64,000 bases of DNA from Mycobacterium parascrofulaceum ATCC BAA-614 (GTDB taxonomy: Bacteria > Actinomycetota > Actinomycetes > Mycobacteriales > Mycobacteriaceae). The stretch covers positions 1,777,530 through 1,841,529 of the forward strand of contig NZ_GG770553.1 in NCBI RefSeq assembly GCF_000164135.1, given 5' to 3'. Position numbers and translations under genes: made by a program. Below are positions 16,472 through 26,047 of the stretch, in pieces (the first letter of the stretch is position 1; each line of letters begins with the position of its first letter). The notes beneath the pieces are model-generated. The model saw only the letters and a list, made by a program, of their open reading frames with translations, had not been told where the DNA came from and made no database searches.

Positions 16472-18268
16472 TTACTTGATCTCCGCGAGCACCGTGCCCT
16501 GGGTGATGGCGGCGCCGGCCTCGACCGCCAGGCCGGTGATGACACCGTCCTTGTGCGCAGTGACCGGGTTCTCCATCTTCATCGCCTCGAGGACCACGAC
16601 CAGGTCGCCGGCGGCGACCTCCTGGCCCTCCTCGACCGCGACCTTGACCACCGTGCCCTGCATCGGGGCGGTCACCGCGTCACCGGAGGCGGCGGCACCC
16701 GCGTGCGCGCCGCGCTTGCGTGGCTTGGGCTTCTTGCGGATGACGCCGGCCGGGTCGGCTGCGGCGCCGTTGGACATGGCCAGGTCGCCGGGCAGCGACA
16801 CTTCGAGCCGGCGCCCGCCGACCTCCACGACCACCGTCTGGCGCGGCCGGGTGTCCTCCTCGTCGAGGGGCTCACCGCCGGTGAACGGCTCGATGGTGTT
16901 GTTCCACTCGGTCTCGATCCACCGGGTGTGCACCGAGAAGCCCTCGCCGTCGCCGATGAAGGCGGGATCGGAGACCACGGCGCGGTGGAACGGGATGACG
17001 GTGGCCAGCCCCTCCACGTGGAATTCAGAAAGGGCGCGCCGCGAGCGGGCCAGGGCCTCTTCGCGGGTGGCGCCGTACACGATCAGCTTGGCCAGCATCG
17101 AGTCGAACTGGCCGCCGATCACCGAACCGGCCTCGACCCCCGAGTCCAGCCGGACGCCCGGGCCGCTGGGAGTGTCGTAGCGGGTGACGGGGCCGGGCGC
17201 CGGCAGGAAGCCGCGGCCGGCGTCCTCGCCGTTGATCCGGAACTCGATGGCGTGGCCGCGCGGCGTCGGATCCTCGGTCAGGTCCAGCTTTTCGCCGTTG
17301 GCGATCTTGAACTGCTGCAACACCAGGTCGATGCCCGCGGTCTCCTCGGTGACCGGGTGCTCGACCTGCAGGCGGGTGTTGACCTCCAGGAACGAGATCA
17401 GGCCGTCCTGCCCCACCAGGTACTCGACGGTCCCCGCGCCGTAGTAGTGCGCCTCCTTGCAGATGCGCTTGGCCGACTCGTGGATCTCCTTGCGCTGCGC
17501 GTCGGTCAGGAACGGCGCGGGCGCCTCCTCCACCAGCTTCTGGAAGCGGCGCTGCAGGGAGCAGTCGCGGGTGCCGGCCACGATGACGTTGCCGTGCTGG
17601 TCGGCGATCACCTGCGCCTCGACGTGGCGGGGCTTGTCCAGGTAACGCTCGACGAAGCACTCGCCGCGGCCGAAGGCGGCGACGGCCTCGCGCACCGCCG
17701 ACTCGTACAGGTGCGGGATCTCCTCGATGGTGCGCGCCACCTTCATGCCGCGGCCGCCGCCGCCGAAGGCCGCCTTGATGGCGATCGGCACGCCGTACTC
17801 CTCGGCGAAGGCCACCACCTCGTCGGCGTCCTTGACGGGGTCGGGGGTGCCGGGCACCAGGGGGGCCTGGGCGCGCGCGGCGATGTGGCGGGCGGTGACC
17901 TTGTCACCGAGGTCGCGGATCGACTGGGGGCTGGGCCCGATCCAGATCAGGCCGGCGTCGATGACCGCCTGCGCGAAATCGGCGTTCTCCGAAAGGAAGC
18001 CGTAGCCGGGGTGGACCGCGTTGGCCCCCGACTTGGCCGCCGCGTCGAGAAGCTTGCCGAAGTCCAGGTAGGACTCCGCGGACGTCTGGCCGCCCAGGGC
18101 GAACGCCTCGTCGGCGAGGCGCACGTGCGGCGCGTCGGCGTCGGGCTCGGCGTACACCGCCACGCTGGGCAGGCCCGCGTCGCGGGCCGCCCGGATCACC
18201 CGGACAGCGATCTCGCCGCGGTTGGCGACAAGCACTTTGGAGATCCTCGAGCTGGCGTGACTAGCCAC
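16472..18268 (-). CDS. accA3: AccA3, acyl-CoA carboxylase biotin carboxylase/BCCP subunit
   Basis: A 598-residue alpha subunit shared by the mycobacterial acyl-CoA carboxylases. The N-terminal biotin carboxylase (about 1-450) has the ATP-grasp loop [10 protein letters not shown] and the [15 protein letters not shown] catalytic motif. A linker leads to the biotinyl carrier domain, where EAMKMENP holds the biotinylated Lys (about residue 564). It carboxylates biotin with bicarbonate and ATP for transfer by AccD5 (propionyl-CoA) or AccD4/AccD6 partners, feeding methyl-branched lipid and mycolate synthesis. The start is GTG (18266-18268) with AGGAGG 6 nt upstream. Its biotin is attached by BirA, also in this window. 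Confidence 0.97.
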   Translation of the reverse strand: MASHASSRISKVLVANRGEIAVRVIRAARDAGLPSVAVYAEPDADAPHVRLADEAFALGGQTSAESYLDFGKLLDAAAKSGANAVHPGYGFLSENADFAQAVIDAGLIWIGPSPQSIRDLGDKVTARHIAARAQAPLVPGTPDPVKDADEVVAFAEEYGVPIAIKAAFGGGGRGMKVARTIEEIPHLYESAVREAVAAFGRGECFVERYLDKPRHVEAQVIADQHGNVIVAGTRDCSLQRRFQKLVEEAPAPFLTDAQRKEIHESAKRICKEAHYYGAGTVEYLVGQDGLISFLEVNTRLQVEHPVTEETAGIDLVLQQFKIANGEKLDLTEDPTPRGHAIEFRINGEDAGRGFLPAPGPVTRYDTPSGPGVRLDSGVEAGSVIGGQFDSMLAKLIVYGATREEALARSRRALSEFHVEGLATVIPFHRAVVSDPAFIGDGEGFSVHTRWIETEWNNTIEPFTGGEPLDEEDTRPRQTVVVEVGGRRLEVSLPGDLAMSNGAAADPAGVIRKKPKPRKRGAHAGAAASGDAVTAPMQGTVVKVAVEEGQEVAAGDLVVVLEAMKMENPVTAHKDGVITGLAVEAGAAITQGTVLAEIK

Positions 18269-18395
18269 TGCGCCTCCTGTTTGGCAGATCTGAAGCGGAC
18301 GTGTTTCCGCCGTGGGCTTCTTTAAGAGAGTTTCTTACAACTCCTGGGAAGTCTAAGCGCCGCGCCGTCGCGCGGATCAGGCGGTGCCGGATTTC

Positions 18396-18815
18396 TCAGG
18401 TCGTCTCGCGTAGGCGCCGCTTGATGCGGGCGAGCATCGCGGACATGCCGCGCAGTCGCAGCGGGCTGATCAGCGCGGCCAAGCCCAGGTCGGTGTAGAA
18501 GTCCTCGGGCACCGCGAGGATGTCGGCGGCGGGCTGCTCGTCGAGACCGGCCGCCAGGATCGACGCGAACCCCCGGGTGGTCGGGGCCTCGGCGGGGGCG
18601 CTGAAGTGCAACCGCACCCGGTTCGGGTCGCTGGCGTCGACGTGGAGGAAGAGCGGCGTCTGGCACTCGGGCACGGGCTCCATGGCCCGTTCCTCCAACT
18701 CCGGTGGCAGCGCCGGGAGGTCGTTGGCGAATTCCAGCAGCAGCGCCAGCTTGTCCTGGCCCTGCACTTCGGCGAAGTCGGACACCACCTCGGCCAACGG
18801 GGCGGGCAGGGTCAT
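18396..18815 (-). CDS. SufE-family sulfur acceptor protein (Rv3284-like)
   Basis: A 139-residue SufE-like protein. Cys51 in the loop [12 protein letters not shown] is the expected persulfide-carrying residue, and [10 protein letters not shown] and [23 protein letters not shown] match the family. SufE proteins take sulfur from a cysteine desulfurase and pass it to Fe-S cluster assembly. The start overlaps the sseA stop as ATGA, so a rhodanese and a sulfur carrier are made together, which suggests a sulfur-transfer pair. The gene order sseA-Rv3284-accA3 is that of Mtb. Confidence 0.93.
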   Translation of the reverse strand: MTLPAPLAEVVSDFAEVQGQDKLALLLEFANDLPALPPELEERAMEPVPECQTPLFLHVDASDPNRVRLHFSAPAEAPTTRGFASILAAGLDEQPAADILAVPEDFYTDLGLAALISPLRLRGMSAMLARIKRRLRETT

Positions 18816-19705
18816 CGGGGCGGCGCGTCCCCCGGCTCGTCACCGCCGACGATCGGCGTGCGCACGGTGTTGCCCCATTCCGTCCACGATCCGTCGTAGT
18901 TGCGCACCCCGGGCTTGCCGAGCAGGTAGGTGAGCACGAACCAGGTGTGGCTGGACCGCTCGCCGATGCGGCAGTACACGACGGTCTTGTCGTCGGGGTT
19001 GAGGAAGCCGTAGAGCTCCTCGAGCTCCTCGCGGCTGCGGAATCGCCCGCTCTCGTCGACGGCCATCGCCCACGGGATGGACCGGGCGGTGGGAATGTGG
19101 CCGCCGCGCAGCACGCCCTCCTCGGGATAGTCGGGCATGTGCGTGCGCTTGCCGGTGTACTCGTCCGGCGAGCGCACGTCGATCAGCGGCTGGGTGCCCA
19201 GGATGTCCAGCACGTCGTCCTTGAAGGCCCGGATGGGTTCGTCGTTGCGCGTGACGACGGGGTAGCCCGTCGACGTCTTGGTCGGGACGTCCAGGGTGGT
19301 CTCGCGGCGCTCGGCCAGCCACAGGTCGCGCCCGCCGTTGAGCAGGCGCACGTCGGGGTGGCCGAACAGGGTGAAGACCCACAGCGCGTAGGCCGCCCAC
19401 CAGTTGCTCTTGTCGCCGTAGATCACCACGGTGTCGTCGCGGGCGATGCCCTTGCGGTCCATCAGTTCGGCGAACTGCTCGCCGTTGATGTAATCGCGCA
19501 CCCTCGGGTCGTTGAGGTCGGTGTGCCAGTCGATCTTGACCGCGCCGGGGATGTGGCCGACGTCGTAGAGCAGGACGTCCTCGTCGGATTCGACGATCAC
19601 CAGGCCGGGCGTGCCCAGGTGGGCGGACACCCAGTCGGCGGTGACCAGCCGTTCGGGGTGGGCGTAACCCTGCAGGGTCGGACTCGGATCGGGGGGTAAT
19701 GCCAC
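18812..19705 (-). CDS. sseA: SseA, thiosulfate/3-mercaptopyruvate sulfurtransferase
   Basis: A 297-residue protein with two rhodanese domains, the same length as Mtb SseA (Rv3283). The first domain (about 20-140) is inactive; the second carries the active-site loop [10 protein letters not shown] with Cys245. It moves sulfane sulfur from thiosulfate or 3-mercaptopyruvate to an acceptor. In Mtb, SseA has been tied to cytosolic thiol and oxidant balance. The GTG at 19703-19705 ([11 protein letters not shown]) is supported by homology and by a TAGGCT box 7 nt upstream; the in-frame upstream ATG at 19786 is less likely. The stop overlaps the SufE-like gene. Confidence 0.95.
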   Translation of the reverse strand: MALPPDPSPTLQGYAHPERLVTADWVSAHLGTPGLVIVESDEDVLLYDVGHIPGAVKIDWHTDLNDPRVRDYINGEQFAELMDRKGIARDDTVVIYGDKSNWWAAYALWVFTLFGHPDVRLLNGGRDLWLAERRETTLDVPTKTSTGYPVVTRNDEPIRAFKDDVLDILGTQPLIDVRSPDEYTGKRTHMPDYPEEGVLRGGHIPTARSIPWAMAVDESGRFRSREELEELYGFLNPDDKTVVYCRIGERSSHTWFVLTYLLGKPGVRNYDGSWTEWGNTVRTPIVGGDEPGDAPPR

Positions 19706-19712
19706 GCACCCG

Positions 19713-19718
19713 AGCCTA
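19713..19718 (-). promoter_or_regulatory. Predicted -10 box, sseA (leaderless)
   Basis: TAGGCT on the minus strand with a 7-nt spacer to the sseA GTG, consistent with a leaderless transcript for sseA and the SufE-like gene. Confidence 0.55.
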
Positions 19719-19807
19719 CCGCCAGGGGCTGGACGCGCGGCTGCCGCCGTTCGCACGCCGCGACACATAAACGTTTGCGACGACACGCCGTGGCGGGTCG
19801 CACAGGA

Positions 19808-20458
19808 TCATGTCTCGCGGTTCGCTTGGTTGGCGGCCCACAGCGACGCGACCGACAGCCCCGCCCGGCCCAGCAGCGACCGCAGCAGCGGCAGGCTCAC
19901 GCCGATCACGTTCGACGGGTCGCCCTCGATGCCGTCGACGAACCAGCCGCCCAGCCCGTCGAGGGTGAACCCGCCGGCCACGTCCAGCGGCTCGCCGCCG
20001 GCGACGTACGCCAGCAGGTCGGCGTCCGTGGGCGCGGCGAAACGCACTGTGGTGCAGGCGGATTCGACATCGCGCCGGGTGAGGGTGCCGCCCTCGAGGC
20101 GCAGCAGGCAGTGCCCGGTGTGCAGCCGCCCCGACCGGCCGCCCATGCGGCGCCACTGGGCCGCCGCCGCGTCGGCCGACCCGGGCTTGCCGCACAGCTC
20201 GCCGTCGAGGTAGAGCATCGAATCACAGCCCAGGACAACACAATCCGCGGCGACGGCACCGTCCAGCTCGGCCGCCACCCGGTCGGCCTTGGCCGCCGCC
20301 AGCGCGCAGACCACCTCGGCGGGCGCGGCGTCGGGCCGCAATCCGGCGACGACGGCGTCCTCGTCCACCCCGGAGACCACGATTAGCGGATCGACGCCGG
20401 CCTGGCGCAACACCTTGCGGCGCCCCGGCGAGGCCGAGGCGAGGATCAGGCGGGTCAA
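19808..20458 (-). CDS. Maf-like nucleotide pyrophosphatase (Rv3282-like)
   Basis: A 216-residue Maf/HAM1-fold enzyme that hydrolyses non-canonical or modified nucleoside triphosphates to monophosphates. The N-terminal [14 protein letters not shown] is the family signature, followed by AKADRVA, the catalytic-Asp region [13 protein letters not shown] and a C-terminal [31 protein letters not shown]. The start codon appears to be TTG (20456-20458), overlapping the accE5 stop as TTGA, so initiation probably depends on translational coupling. This places a housecleaning enzyme in the acyl-CoA carboxylase operon, as in Mtb. Confidence 0.93.
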   Translation of the reverse strand: MTRLILASASPGRRKVLRQAGVDPLIVVSGVDEDAVVAGLRPDAAPAEVVCALAAAKADRVAAELDGAVAADCVVLGCDSMLYLDGELCGKPGSADAAAAQWRRMGGRSGRLHTGHCLLRLEGGTLTRRDVESACTTVRFAAPTDADLLAYVAGGEPLDVAGGFTLDGLGGWFVDGIEGDPSNVIGVSLPLLRSLLGRAGLSVASLWAANQANRET

Positions 20459-20724
20459 CGCTTCATGTGCGTCATCTGCTGGAAGGTGAGCCGCTGGTAG
20501 TTGGACATCGCGAACCGCAGCCGGTCCACCGGCAGGCCCCAGCGGGTGCGCTCGGGCTCGCCGAGCTCGGGCACGCCACCGCCGACGGAGGCCAGCGCCG
20601 CGACCAGCGCCGCCACCTCCTCGTCGGTGGGGTGACCCTTGAGGATGCGGATGTGTGCCTCGTGTGCCTGCGGCGCGGCTTCGGTTGGCTGTGAACCGTT
20701 TTCGTCGTTCAGTTCGTTCGTCAC
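20455..20724 (-). CDS. accE5: AccE5, epsilon subunit of acyl-CoA carboxylase
   Basis: An 89-residue protein. The C-terminal half ([22 protein letters not shown], then [14 protein letters not shown]) is the acyl-CoA carboxylase epsilon domain, which raises activity of the AccA3-AccD5 propionyl-CoA carboxylase. The acidic, low-complexity N-terminus varies among species and is shorter here than in Mtb AccE5 as I recall it. The GTG (20722-20724) overlaps the accD5 stop and the gene's own stop overlaps maf, making accD5-accE5-maf one tightly coupled operon. Confidence 0.93.
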   Translation of the reverse strand: MTNELNDENGSQPTEAAPQAHEAHIRILKGHPTDEEVAALVAALASVGGGVPELGEPERTRWGLPVDRLRFAMSNYQRLTFQQMTHMKR

Positions 20725-22361
20725 AGCGGAATGTTCCCGTGCTTCTTGGGGGGCAGGTGCGAGATCTTGTGCTCCAGCAGCCGCAGCGCCGTGCCGATGT
20801 AGCCGCGGGTGTGCGACGGCGGGATCACCGCGTCGACGTAGCCGCGCTCGGCGGCGACGTACGGGTTGACCAACGTGTCCTCGTACTCCTGCTGCAGCTC
20901 CAGCCGCAGCGCGTCGACGTCCTTGCCCTCCTTGGCCGCCTCGGCCAGCTGCTTGCGGTAGACGAACCCGACGGCCCCGGAGGCGCCCATCACCGCGATC
21001 TGCGCGGTGGGCCAGGCGATGTTCACGTCGCAGCCCATGTCCTTGGAGCCCATGACGCAGTAAGCGCCGCCGTAGGCCTTGCGGGTGATGACGGTGATCT
21101 TCGGGACGGTGGCCTCGCCGTAGGCGAACAGCAGCTTGGCGCCGCGCCGGATGATGCCGTTGTATTCCTGGCCGGTGCCGGGCAGGAAACCCGGGACGTC
21201 CACCAGCATGATGATCGGGATGTTGAAGCAGTCGCAGGTCCGCACGAACCGGGCCGCCTTCTCCGAGGCGTTGATGTCCAGGCAGCCGGCGAACTGGGTG
21301 GGCTGGTTGGCCACGATCCCGACCGGCCGGCCCTCGATGCGGCCGAACCCGACGATGATGTTGGTGGCGTAGCCGTTCTGGATCTCCAGGAACTCGTCGT
21401 CGTCGAGGATGCGGGTGATCACCTCGTGCATGTCGTACGGCTGGTTCGCCGAGTCCGGGATCAGCGTGTCCAGCTCGAGGTCCTCGTCGGTGAGGTTGTC
21501 CTCGATCGCGCCCTCGGGGACGGGCTCGGCGTAGCGCGGCGCGTCGGTGGCGTTGTTCGGGGGCAGGTAGCTCAGCAGGTCGCGCACCCAGTCGAACGCG
21601 TCCTGCTCGCCCGAGGCGACGTAGTGCAGGGTGCCCGACTTGGCCATGTGGGTGTGGGCGCCGCCCAGCTCCTCCATCGTGACGTCCTCGCCGGTGACCG
21701 TCTTGATGACGTCCGGCCCGGTGATGAACATCTGGCTGGTCTGGTCGACCATCACCACGAAGTCGGTCAGGGCGGGGGAGTAGACGTGCCCACCGGCGGC
21801 GGCGCCCATGATCAGCGAGATCTGCGGGATGACGCCGGAGGCCAGGATGTTGTTGCGGAAGATCTTGCTGTACAGGCCGAGCGAGACCACGCCCTCCTGG
21901 ATCCGCGCGCCCGCGCCGTCGTTGATGCCGATCAGCGGGCGGCCGGTCTTGATCGCCAGCTCCTGGACCTTGACGATCTTCTCGCCGTACACCTCGCCGA
22001 GGCTGCCGCCGAACACCGTGGCGTCCTGGCTGAAGATGCACACCTCGCGGCCGTCGATGGTGCCGTAGCCGGTGACCACGCCGTCGCCGAGGGGGCGGTT
22101 GTTCTCCAGCCCGAAGTTCTTGCTGCGATGCCGCGCCAGCGCGTCGAGCTCCACGAACGAGTCCTCGTCCAGCAGGGCGTAGATGCGCTCCCGGGCGGTC
22201 AGCTTGCCCTTGGCGTGCACCTTGTCGACGGCCTCTTCGCCCACCGGATGCAGCGACTCTTCCCGGCGCTTGTGCAGCTCGGCCAGCTTGCCGGCCGTGG
22301 TGTGGATGTCGACGGTGTGCTCGGCTGCGGGCTCCGCGGTGTGGTCGGTAACGCTTGTCAT
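20721..22361 (-). CDS. accD5: AccD5, propionyl-CoA carboxylase beta subunit
   Basis: A 546-residue carboxyltransferase (Mtb AccD5, 548). Two crotonase-like halves carry the expected oxyanion segments: [16 protein letters not shown] (about 165-180) and a second GAYCVMGSK region near 430, with [14 protein letters not shown] just before it. It transfers the carboxyl group from biotin on AccA3 to propionyl-CoA, giving methylmalonyl-CoA for branched-chain lipids. The ATG (22359-22361) is preceded by TAAGCT 8 nt upstream, facing the promoter of the flavoprotein gene across a 35-bp gap. Confidence 0.97.
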   Translation of the reverse strand: MTSVTDHTAEPAAEHTVDIHTTAGKLAELHKRREESLHPVGEEAVDKVHAKGKLTARERIYALLDEDSFVELDALARHRSKNFGLENNRPLGDGVVTGYGTIDGREVCIFSQDATVFGGSLGEVYGEKIVKVQELAIKTGRPLIGINDGAGARIQEGVVSLGLYSKIFRNNILASGVIPQISLIMGAAAGGHVYSPALTDFVVMVDQTSQMFITGPDVIKTVTGEDVTMEELGGAHTHMAKSGTLHYVASGEQDAFDWVRDLLSYLPPNNATDAPRYAEPVPEGAIEDNLTDEDLELDTLIPDSANQPYDMHEVITRILDDDEFLEIQNGYATNIIVGFGRIEGRPVGIVANQPTQFAGCLDINASEKAARFVRTCDCFNIPIIMLVDVPGFLPGTGQEYNGIIRRGAKLLFAYGEATVPKITVITRKAYGGAYCVMGSKDMGCDVNIAWPTAQIAVMGASGAVGFVYRKQLAEAAKEGKDVDALRLELQQEYEDTLVNPYVAAERGYVDAVIPPSHTRGYIGTALRLLEHKISHLPPKKHGNIPL

Positions 22362-22369
22362 GGGAGTCG

Positions 22370-22390
22370 AGCTTAGCGGCGCGGTAGTCT
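22370..22390. promoter_or_regulatory. Divergent leaderless -10 boxes, accD5 and kstD-like gene
   Basis: In the 35-bp gap (22362-22396) TAAGCT (22370-22375, minus) lies 8 nt before the accD5 ATG, and TAGTCT (22385-22390, plus) lies 6 nt before the flavoprotein ATG. The two boxes are 9 bp apart, so the two promoters must overlap physically and could exclude one another. Confidence 0.55.
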
Positions 22391-22396
22391 CCGCTG

Positions 22397-23977
22397 ATGG
22401 ACGCCCGCCCGGTGGGAACTGCGGACTGGGCGGCCGAATGCGATGTGCTGGTCGCGGGATCGGGGGGCGGCGGGGTCACCGGCGCCTACACCGCGGCGCG
22501 CGAGGGCCTGGAGGTCCTGCTGGTCGAGGCGACGTCGAAATTCGGTGGGACCACCGCCTACTCCGGTGGGGGCGGCGTGTGGTTCCCCTGCAACCCGGTA
22601 CTGGTCCGGGCCGCCCCGCCGGGCTCCTTCGACGACAGCATCGAGGACGCGCTCACCTACTACCACGCCGTGGTCGGCGACCGGACCCCCCGTGAACTGC
22701 AGGAAACCTACGTCCGTGGCGGTGCGCCGCTGATCGAGTACCTCGAGGCCGACCCGCTGCTGAAGTTCGTGCCGTTGCCCTGGCCGGACTACTACGGCAA
22801 GGCGCCGAAGGCGCGGCTGGACGGCCGGCGCCACATCGCGGCGAAGCCCTGGAAGGTGGCCGCCGCCCCCGAACTGCGGGAGGTGATCCGCGGGCCGCTG
22901 GACACCGACCGGCTCGGCGCGGAACCGCCCTCCGACTACTACCTGGGGGGTCGCGCCCTGATCGCGCGGTTCCTCACGGCCATCGGGCAGTACCCGAACG
23001 CGTCGCTGCGGCGCAACACCGCCCTGGTCGGGCTCGTCGTGTCCGACGGGGCCGTGACCGGCGCGGTCGTGGAGAGCGACGGTCAGCGCCGCGCGATCCG
23101 CACCCGGCTCGGCGTGCTGCTGGCCGCCGGCGGCTTCGAGAACAACGAGGAGATGCGCCGCGAGTACGGGGTGCCGGGCACGGCGCGAGACACCATGGGC
23201 GGCCCGGGAAGTCGCGGCCTGGCGCTGCGGGCCGGCATCGCCGCGGGCGCCGCCACCGACCTGCTGGACCAGGCGTGGTGGTCGCCGGGCCTGACCCATC
23301 CCGACGGCCGCTCGGCGTTCGCGCTGTGGTTCACCGGCGGCATCTTCGTGAACCAGGACGGCGACCGGTTCGTCAACGAGTCCCGGGCCTACGACCGGGC
23401 CGGGCGCGAGATCATCGCGCAGCTGCGGGACGGCTCACTCGCGTTGCCGTACTGGATGATCTACGACGACCGCGAGGGCGAGGTGCCGCCGGTGAAGGCG
23501 GCCAACGTCTCCATCGTCGAGACGCAGAAGTACGTCGCCGCCGGCCTCTGGCACACCGCCGACACCCTGGAGGACCTCGCGGACAAGATCGGGGTGCCGG
23601 GCGGGCGGCTGGCGGCAACGGTGGCCCGCTTCAACGGTTTTGCCGCGTCCGGCGTCGACGAGGACTTCGGCAGGGGCGACGAGGCCTTCGACCGCGCGTT
23701 CTCGGGGGGAGCCTCGCCGCTGGTGCCGATCGACGCACCGCCGTATCACGCCGCGGCGTTCGGCATTTCGGACCTGGGCACCAAGGGCGGCCTGCGCACC
23801 GACACCGCCGCCCGGGTGCTCGACACGTCCGGCCACCCGATCCCCGGCTTGTACGCCGCCGGCAACACGATGGCCGCACCCAGCGGCACCGCGTATCCCG
23901 GCGGCGGCAACCCGATCGGGACCAGCATGCTGTTCAGTCACCTGGCCGTGCTGGACATGCTCGACCGGCGCCGCTGA
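22397..23977 (+). CDS. FAD-dependent KstD-like dehydrogenase
   Basis: A 526-residue flavoprotein of the 3-ketosteroid-delta1-dehydrogenase/fumarate reductase group. The FAD-binding Rossmann motif [10 protein letters not shown] (21-30) opens the protein, followed by an acidic strand end and [12 protein letters not shown], a family signature. A second FAD segment, [20 protein letters not shown], lies near residue 480, with the terminal [13 protein letters not shown]. Such enzymes desaturate ring A of steroids such as cholesterol breakdown products, or related ketones; the substrate here is not readable from sequence. In Mtb birA directly follows accD5, so this gene looks like an insertion. Its promoter overlaps that of accD5. 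Confidence 0.85.
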   Translation: MDARPVGTADWAAECDVLVAGSGGGGVTGAYTAAREGLEVLLVEATSKFGGTTAYSGGGGVWFPCNPVLVRAAPPGSFDDSIEDALTYYHAVVGDRTPRELQETYVRGGAPLIEYLEADPLLKFVPLPWPDYYGKAPKARLDGRRHIAAKPWKVAAAPELREVIRGPLDTDRLGAEPPSDYYLGGRALIARFLTAIGQYPNASLRRNTALVGLVVSDGAVTGAVVESDGQRRAIRTRLGVLLAAGGFENNEEMRREYGVPGTARDTMGGPGSRGLALRAGIAAGAATDLLDQAWWSPGLTHPDGRSAFALWFTGGIFVNQDGDRFVNESRAYDRAGREIIAQLRDGSLALPYWMIYDDREGEVPPVKAANVSIVETQKYVAAGLWHTADTLEDLADKIGVPGGRLAATVARFNGFAASGVDEDFGRGDEAFDRAFSGGASPLVPIDAPPYHAAAFGISDLGTKGGLRTDTAARVLDTSGHPIPGLYAAGNTMAAPSGTAYPGGGNPIGTSMLFSHLAVLDMLDRRR

Positions 23978-23981
23978 GTTC

Positions 23982-23987
23982 TAGGCT
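23982..23987 (+). promoter_or_regulatory. Predicted -10 box, birA (leaderless)
   Basis: TAGGCT with a 7-nt spacer to the birA GTG at 23995. It starts 5 nt after the preceding stop codon. Confidence 0.55.
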
Positions 23988-23994
23988 GGGTCCG

Positions 23995-24807
23995 GTGACG
24001 GACCGAGACCAGTCCCCAGCACCGTTGGACCAGGCCGCATTACGAGCCGAGCTGATCGGCACCGGACTCGGTTGGCGCCGGCTCGACGTCGTCGACGAAA
24101 CGGGCTCCACCAACGCCGACCTGCTCGCGCAGGCGGCATCCGGGGCGGACCTGGCCGGGGCCGTGCTGATCGCCGAGCACCAGACCGCCGGGCGGGGGCG
24201 GCAGGGGCGCGGGTGGTCGGCCACGCCGCGGACCCAGATCACGATGTCGGTGGGGGTCAGCGTCGTCGACGTGCCGACCGCGGGGTGGGGCTGGCTGCCC
24301 CTGGCGACCGGGGTGGCGGTGGTCGACGCGGTGGCCCCGCTGCTCGACGGGGTCGAGGTGGGGCTCAAGTGGCCCAACGACGTGCTGGCGGGTCCCCCGG
24401 GCTCCCCGGGCAAGCTGGCCGGCATCCTGGCCGAGGTGGCCCGGCCGGTGGTGGTGATCGGCTTGGGGCTCAACGTGTTTGAGGCACCCGACGGCATCGA
24501 GGGGGCGACCTCGCTGGCCGACCTCGGCCTGGCATCGCCCGACCGCACCCGGCTGGTGAGCGGTCTGCTGACCGAGCTGGGCCGGCGGATCGTGGCCTGG
24601 CGCGCCGCGCGCGGGGCGGACTGGGCGCTGGCGGCCGACTACCGGGCGCGCAGCCTCACCCTGGGCAACCGGGTGCGGGCCCACCTGCCCGGCGGCAGGG
24701 AGGTCGTCGGGGTCGCGACGGCCGTCGACGACCAGGGCAGGCTGTGCATCGACACCGGGGGACAGACCGTCGTCGTTTCCGCGGGTGACGTGGTGCATTT
24801 GCGGTAG
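23995..24807 (+). CDS. birA: BirA, biotin-protein ligase
   Basis: A 270-residue monofunctional (class I) biotin ligase; it lacks the N-terminal DNA-binding domain of the E. coli repressor-ligase. The biotin-adenylate loop GRGRQGRGW (66-74) and KWPNDV (125-130) are present, with KLAGILAE and GLGLNV downstream and a small SH3-like C-terminal domain. It activates biotin with ATP and attaches it to the AccA3 Lys. GTG 23995 follows a TAGGCT box at leaderless spacing. Its closeness to accD5-accE5 and accA3 groups the ligase with its substrate complex. Confidence 0.95.
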   Translation: MTDRDQSPAPLDQAALRAELIGTGLGWRRLDVVDETGSTNADLLAQAASGADLAGAVLIAEHQTAGRGRQGRGWSATPRTQITMSVGVSVVDVPTAGWGWLPLATGVAVVDAVAPLLDGVEVGLKWPNDVLAGPPGSPGKLAGILAEVARPVVVIGLGLNVFEAPDGIEGATSLADLGLASPDRTRLVSGLLTELGRRIVAWRAARGADWALAADYRARSLTLGNRVRAHLPGGREVVGVATAVDDQGRLCIDTGGQTVVVSAGDVVHLR

Positions 24808-24810
24808 CTT
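24805..24810 (+). promoter_or_regulatory. Predicted -10 box inside the birA stop, Rv3278c-like gene
   Basis: TAGCTT begins at the birA stop codon TAG and lies 7 nt before the GTG at 24818. It would give a leaderless transcript for the next gene. Confidence 0.45.
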
Positions 24811-24817
24811 CGGGCAC

Positions 24818-25336
24818 GTGAGCTATCCGGACAATGTCCTGGCCGCCGGCGAGCAGGTGATCGTCCACCGCCACCCGCATTGGAAGCGGTTGATCTGGCC
24901 CGTCGTGGCGCTGCTGCTGGCGACCGCGTTGGCGTCGTTCGGATCCGGATACCTCGACTCGACGCATTGGGACCAGCTGGCCAAGAACATCATTTACGGC
25001 GTCATCTGGGGCGTGTGGCTGGTGATCGTCGGGTGGCTGACGCTGTGGCCGTTCCTGAGCTGGCTGACCACGCATTTCGTCGTGACGAACCGGCGGGTGA
25101 TGTTTCGGCACGGGGTGGCCACCCGCACCGGAATCGATATCCCGCTGGCGCGGATCAACAGCGTGGAATTCCGCGACCGGATTACCGAACGAATGTTTCG
25201 CACCGGGACACTGATTATCGAATCGGCGTCACAGGATCCGTTGGAGTTCTACGACATTCCGCGTTTGCGCGAGGTGCACGCGCTGCTTTATCACGAAGTC
25301 TTCGACACCCTGGGGTCCGAGGAGTCGCCCAGCTGA
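24818..25336 (+). CDS. PH-domain (YdbS/bPH2-type) membrane protein, Rv3278c-like
   Basis: A 172-residue protein, the same length as Mtb Rv3278c and very similar in recalled sequence. Two membrane helices (about 22-42 and 57-83) form a hairpin. A bacterial PH-like domain follows: HFVVTNRRVMFRHGVATRTGIDIPLARINSVEFRDRITERMFRTGTLIIESA. The domain probably faces the cytosol at the membrane; its ligand is unknown. The GTG at 24818 gives the start VSYPDNVLA as in Mtb. Its 3' end overlaps the GtrA-like gene on the other strand by 46 bp. Confidence 0.9.
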   Translation: MSYPDNVLAAGEQVIVHRHPHWKRLIWPVVALLLATALASFGSGYLDSTHWDQLAKNIIYGVIWGVWLVIVGWLTLWPFLSWLTTHFVVTNRRVMFRHGVATRTGIDIPLARINSVEFRDRITERMFRTGTLIIESASQDPLEFYDIPRLREVHALLYHEVFDTLGSEESPS

Positions 25337-25950
25337 GTCAACCGGCTGGCCCGGTTGCGCCAGGCCCGCAGCGGCGTCACGTTCCCGCCCTCGATCTCGT
25401 CCTCGAGCATCTCGGCGATGCCGCCGGCGGTCAGCGCGGACTCCAGCGCCTTCTCGGGGTTGCGGGCGAACTCGTCGGGGAACACCCAGCGCCGGAACGC
25501 CCAGAAGCGGAACGCCATCTGCAGCAGGTTGCCGATGATGTAGGCCGAGATGAAGTCGGCGATGTTCTCCACGGTCAGCGAGACCATCGGCTCGCGCAGC
25601 TGCAGGACGTAGCTGGAGAACCACAACGGCGCCATCGACAGCAGCACCCCCACGCCGCTGAACGCGAAGAACAGCAGCGCCTCGTGGTGGCGTTCCCGGC
25701 CGCCGCGGTCGCGGAAGCTCCATTCGCGGTTCAGCACGTAGGACGCGATGACCGCGACGATGCCGGCGATGACCTTCGCGGTGACCGGCTTGGAGTCCAG
25801 AATTGTCAGCTTCAGCGTGTAGAAAATCGCCGAGTCGATCACGAACGTGGTTCCGCCGACGATGGCGAATTTGATCAGTTCGTGGTGGCGCTGCAAATAG
25901 GGCTGAATAAACCCGGGCATGCGCTCGATTGCGGCTTCGGCGAAGGGCAC
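25291..25950 (-). CDS. GtrA-like polyprenyl-phosphate-sugar membrane protein (Rv3277-like)
   Basis: A 219-residue protein with four transmembrane helices in the GtrA pattern: KFAIVGGTTFVIDSAIFYTL (about 27-46), VIAGIVAVIASYVLNREWSFR (with the diagnostic NREWSF), ALLFFAFSGVGVLLSM, and ISAYIIGNLLQMAFRFWAFRRWVF. GtrA proteins are thought to help move lipid-linked sugars across the membrane for cell-wall or surface glycan decoration. A charged cytosolic tail follows. The start is GTG (25948-25950). It is convergent with and overlaps the Rv3278c-like gene by 46 bp. Confidence 0.9.
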   Translation of the reverse strand: MPFAEAAIERMPGFIQPYLQRHHELIKFAIVGGTTFVIDSAIFYTLKLTILDSKPVTAKVIAGIVAVIASYVLNREWSFRDRGGRERHHEALLFFAFSGVGVLLSMAPLWFSSYVLQLREPMVSLTVENIADFISAYIIGNLLQMAFRFWAFRRWVFPDEFARNPEKALESALTAGGIAEMLEDEIEGGNVTPLRAWRNRASRLTQLGDSSDPRVSKTS

Positions 25951-26047
25951 AAGTCGTCAGTGTACGGACGGACACAAAATCGACGCAAAATCGTATATAA
26001 CGATTCGGCGTCACCGCCGGTCAACACGCCGCCGCCGCCGTGACACC

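Noticed and set aside
20725..22479. Minus-strand frame fused in front of accE5
   Set aside because: It is the wrong frame of accD5. The GTG at 20724 overlapping the accD5 stop is the real start.
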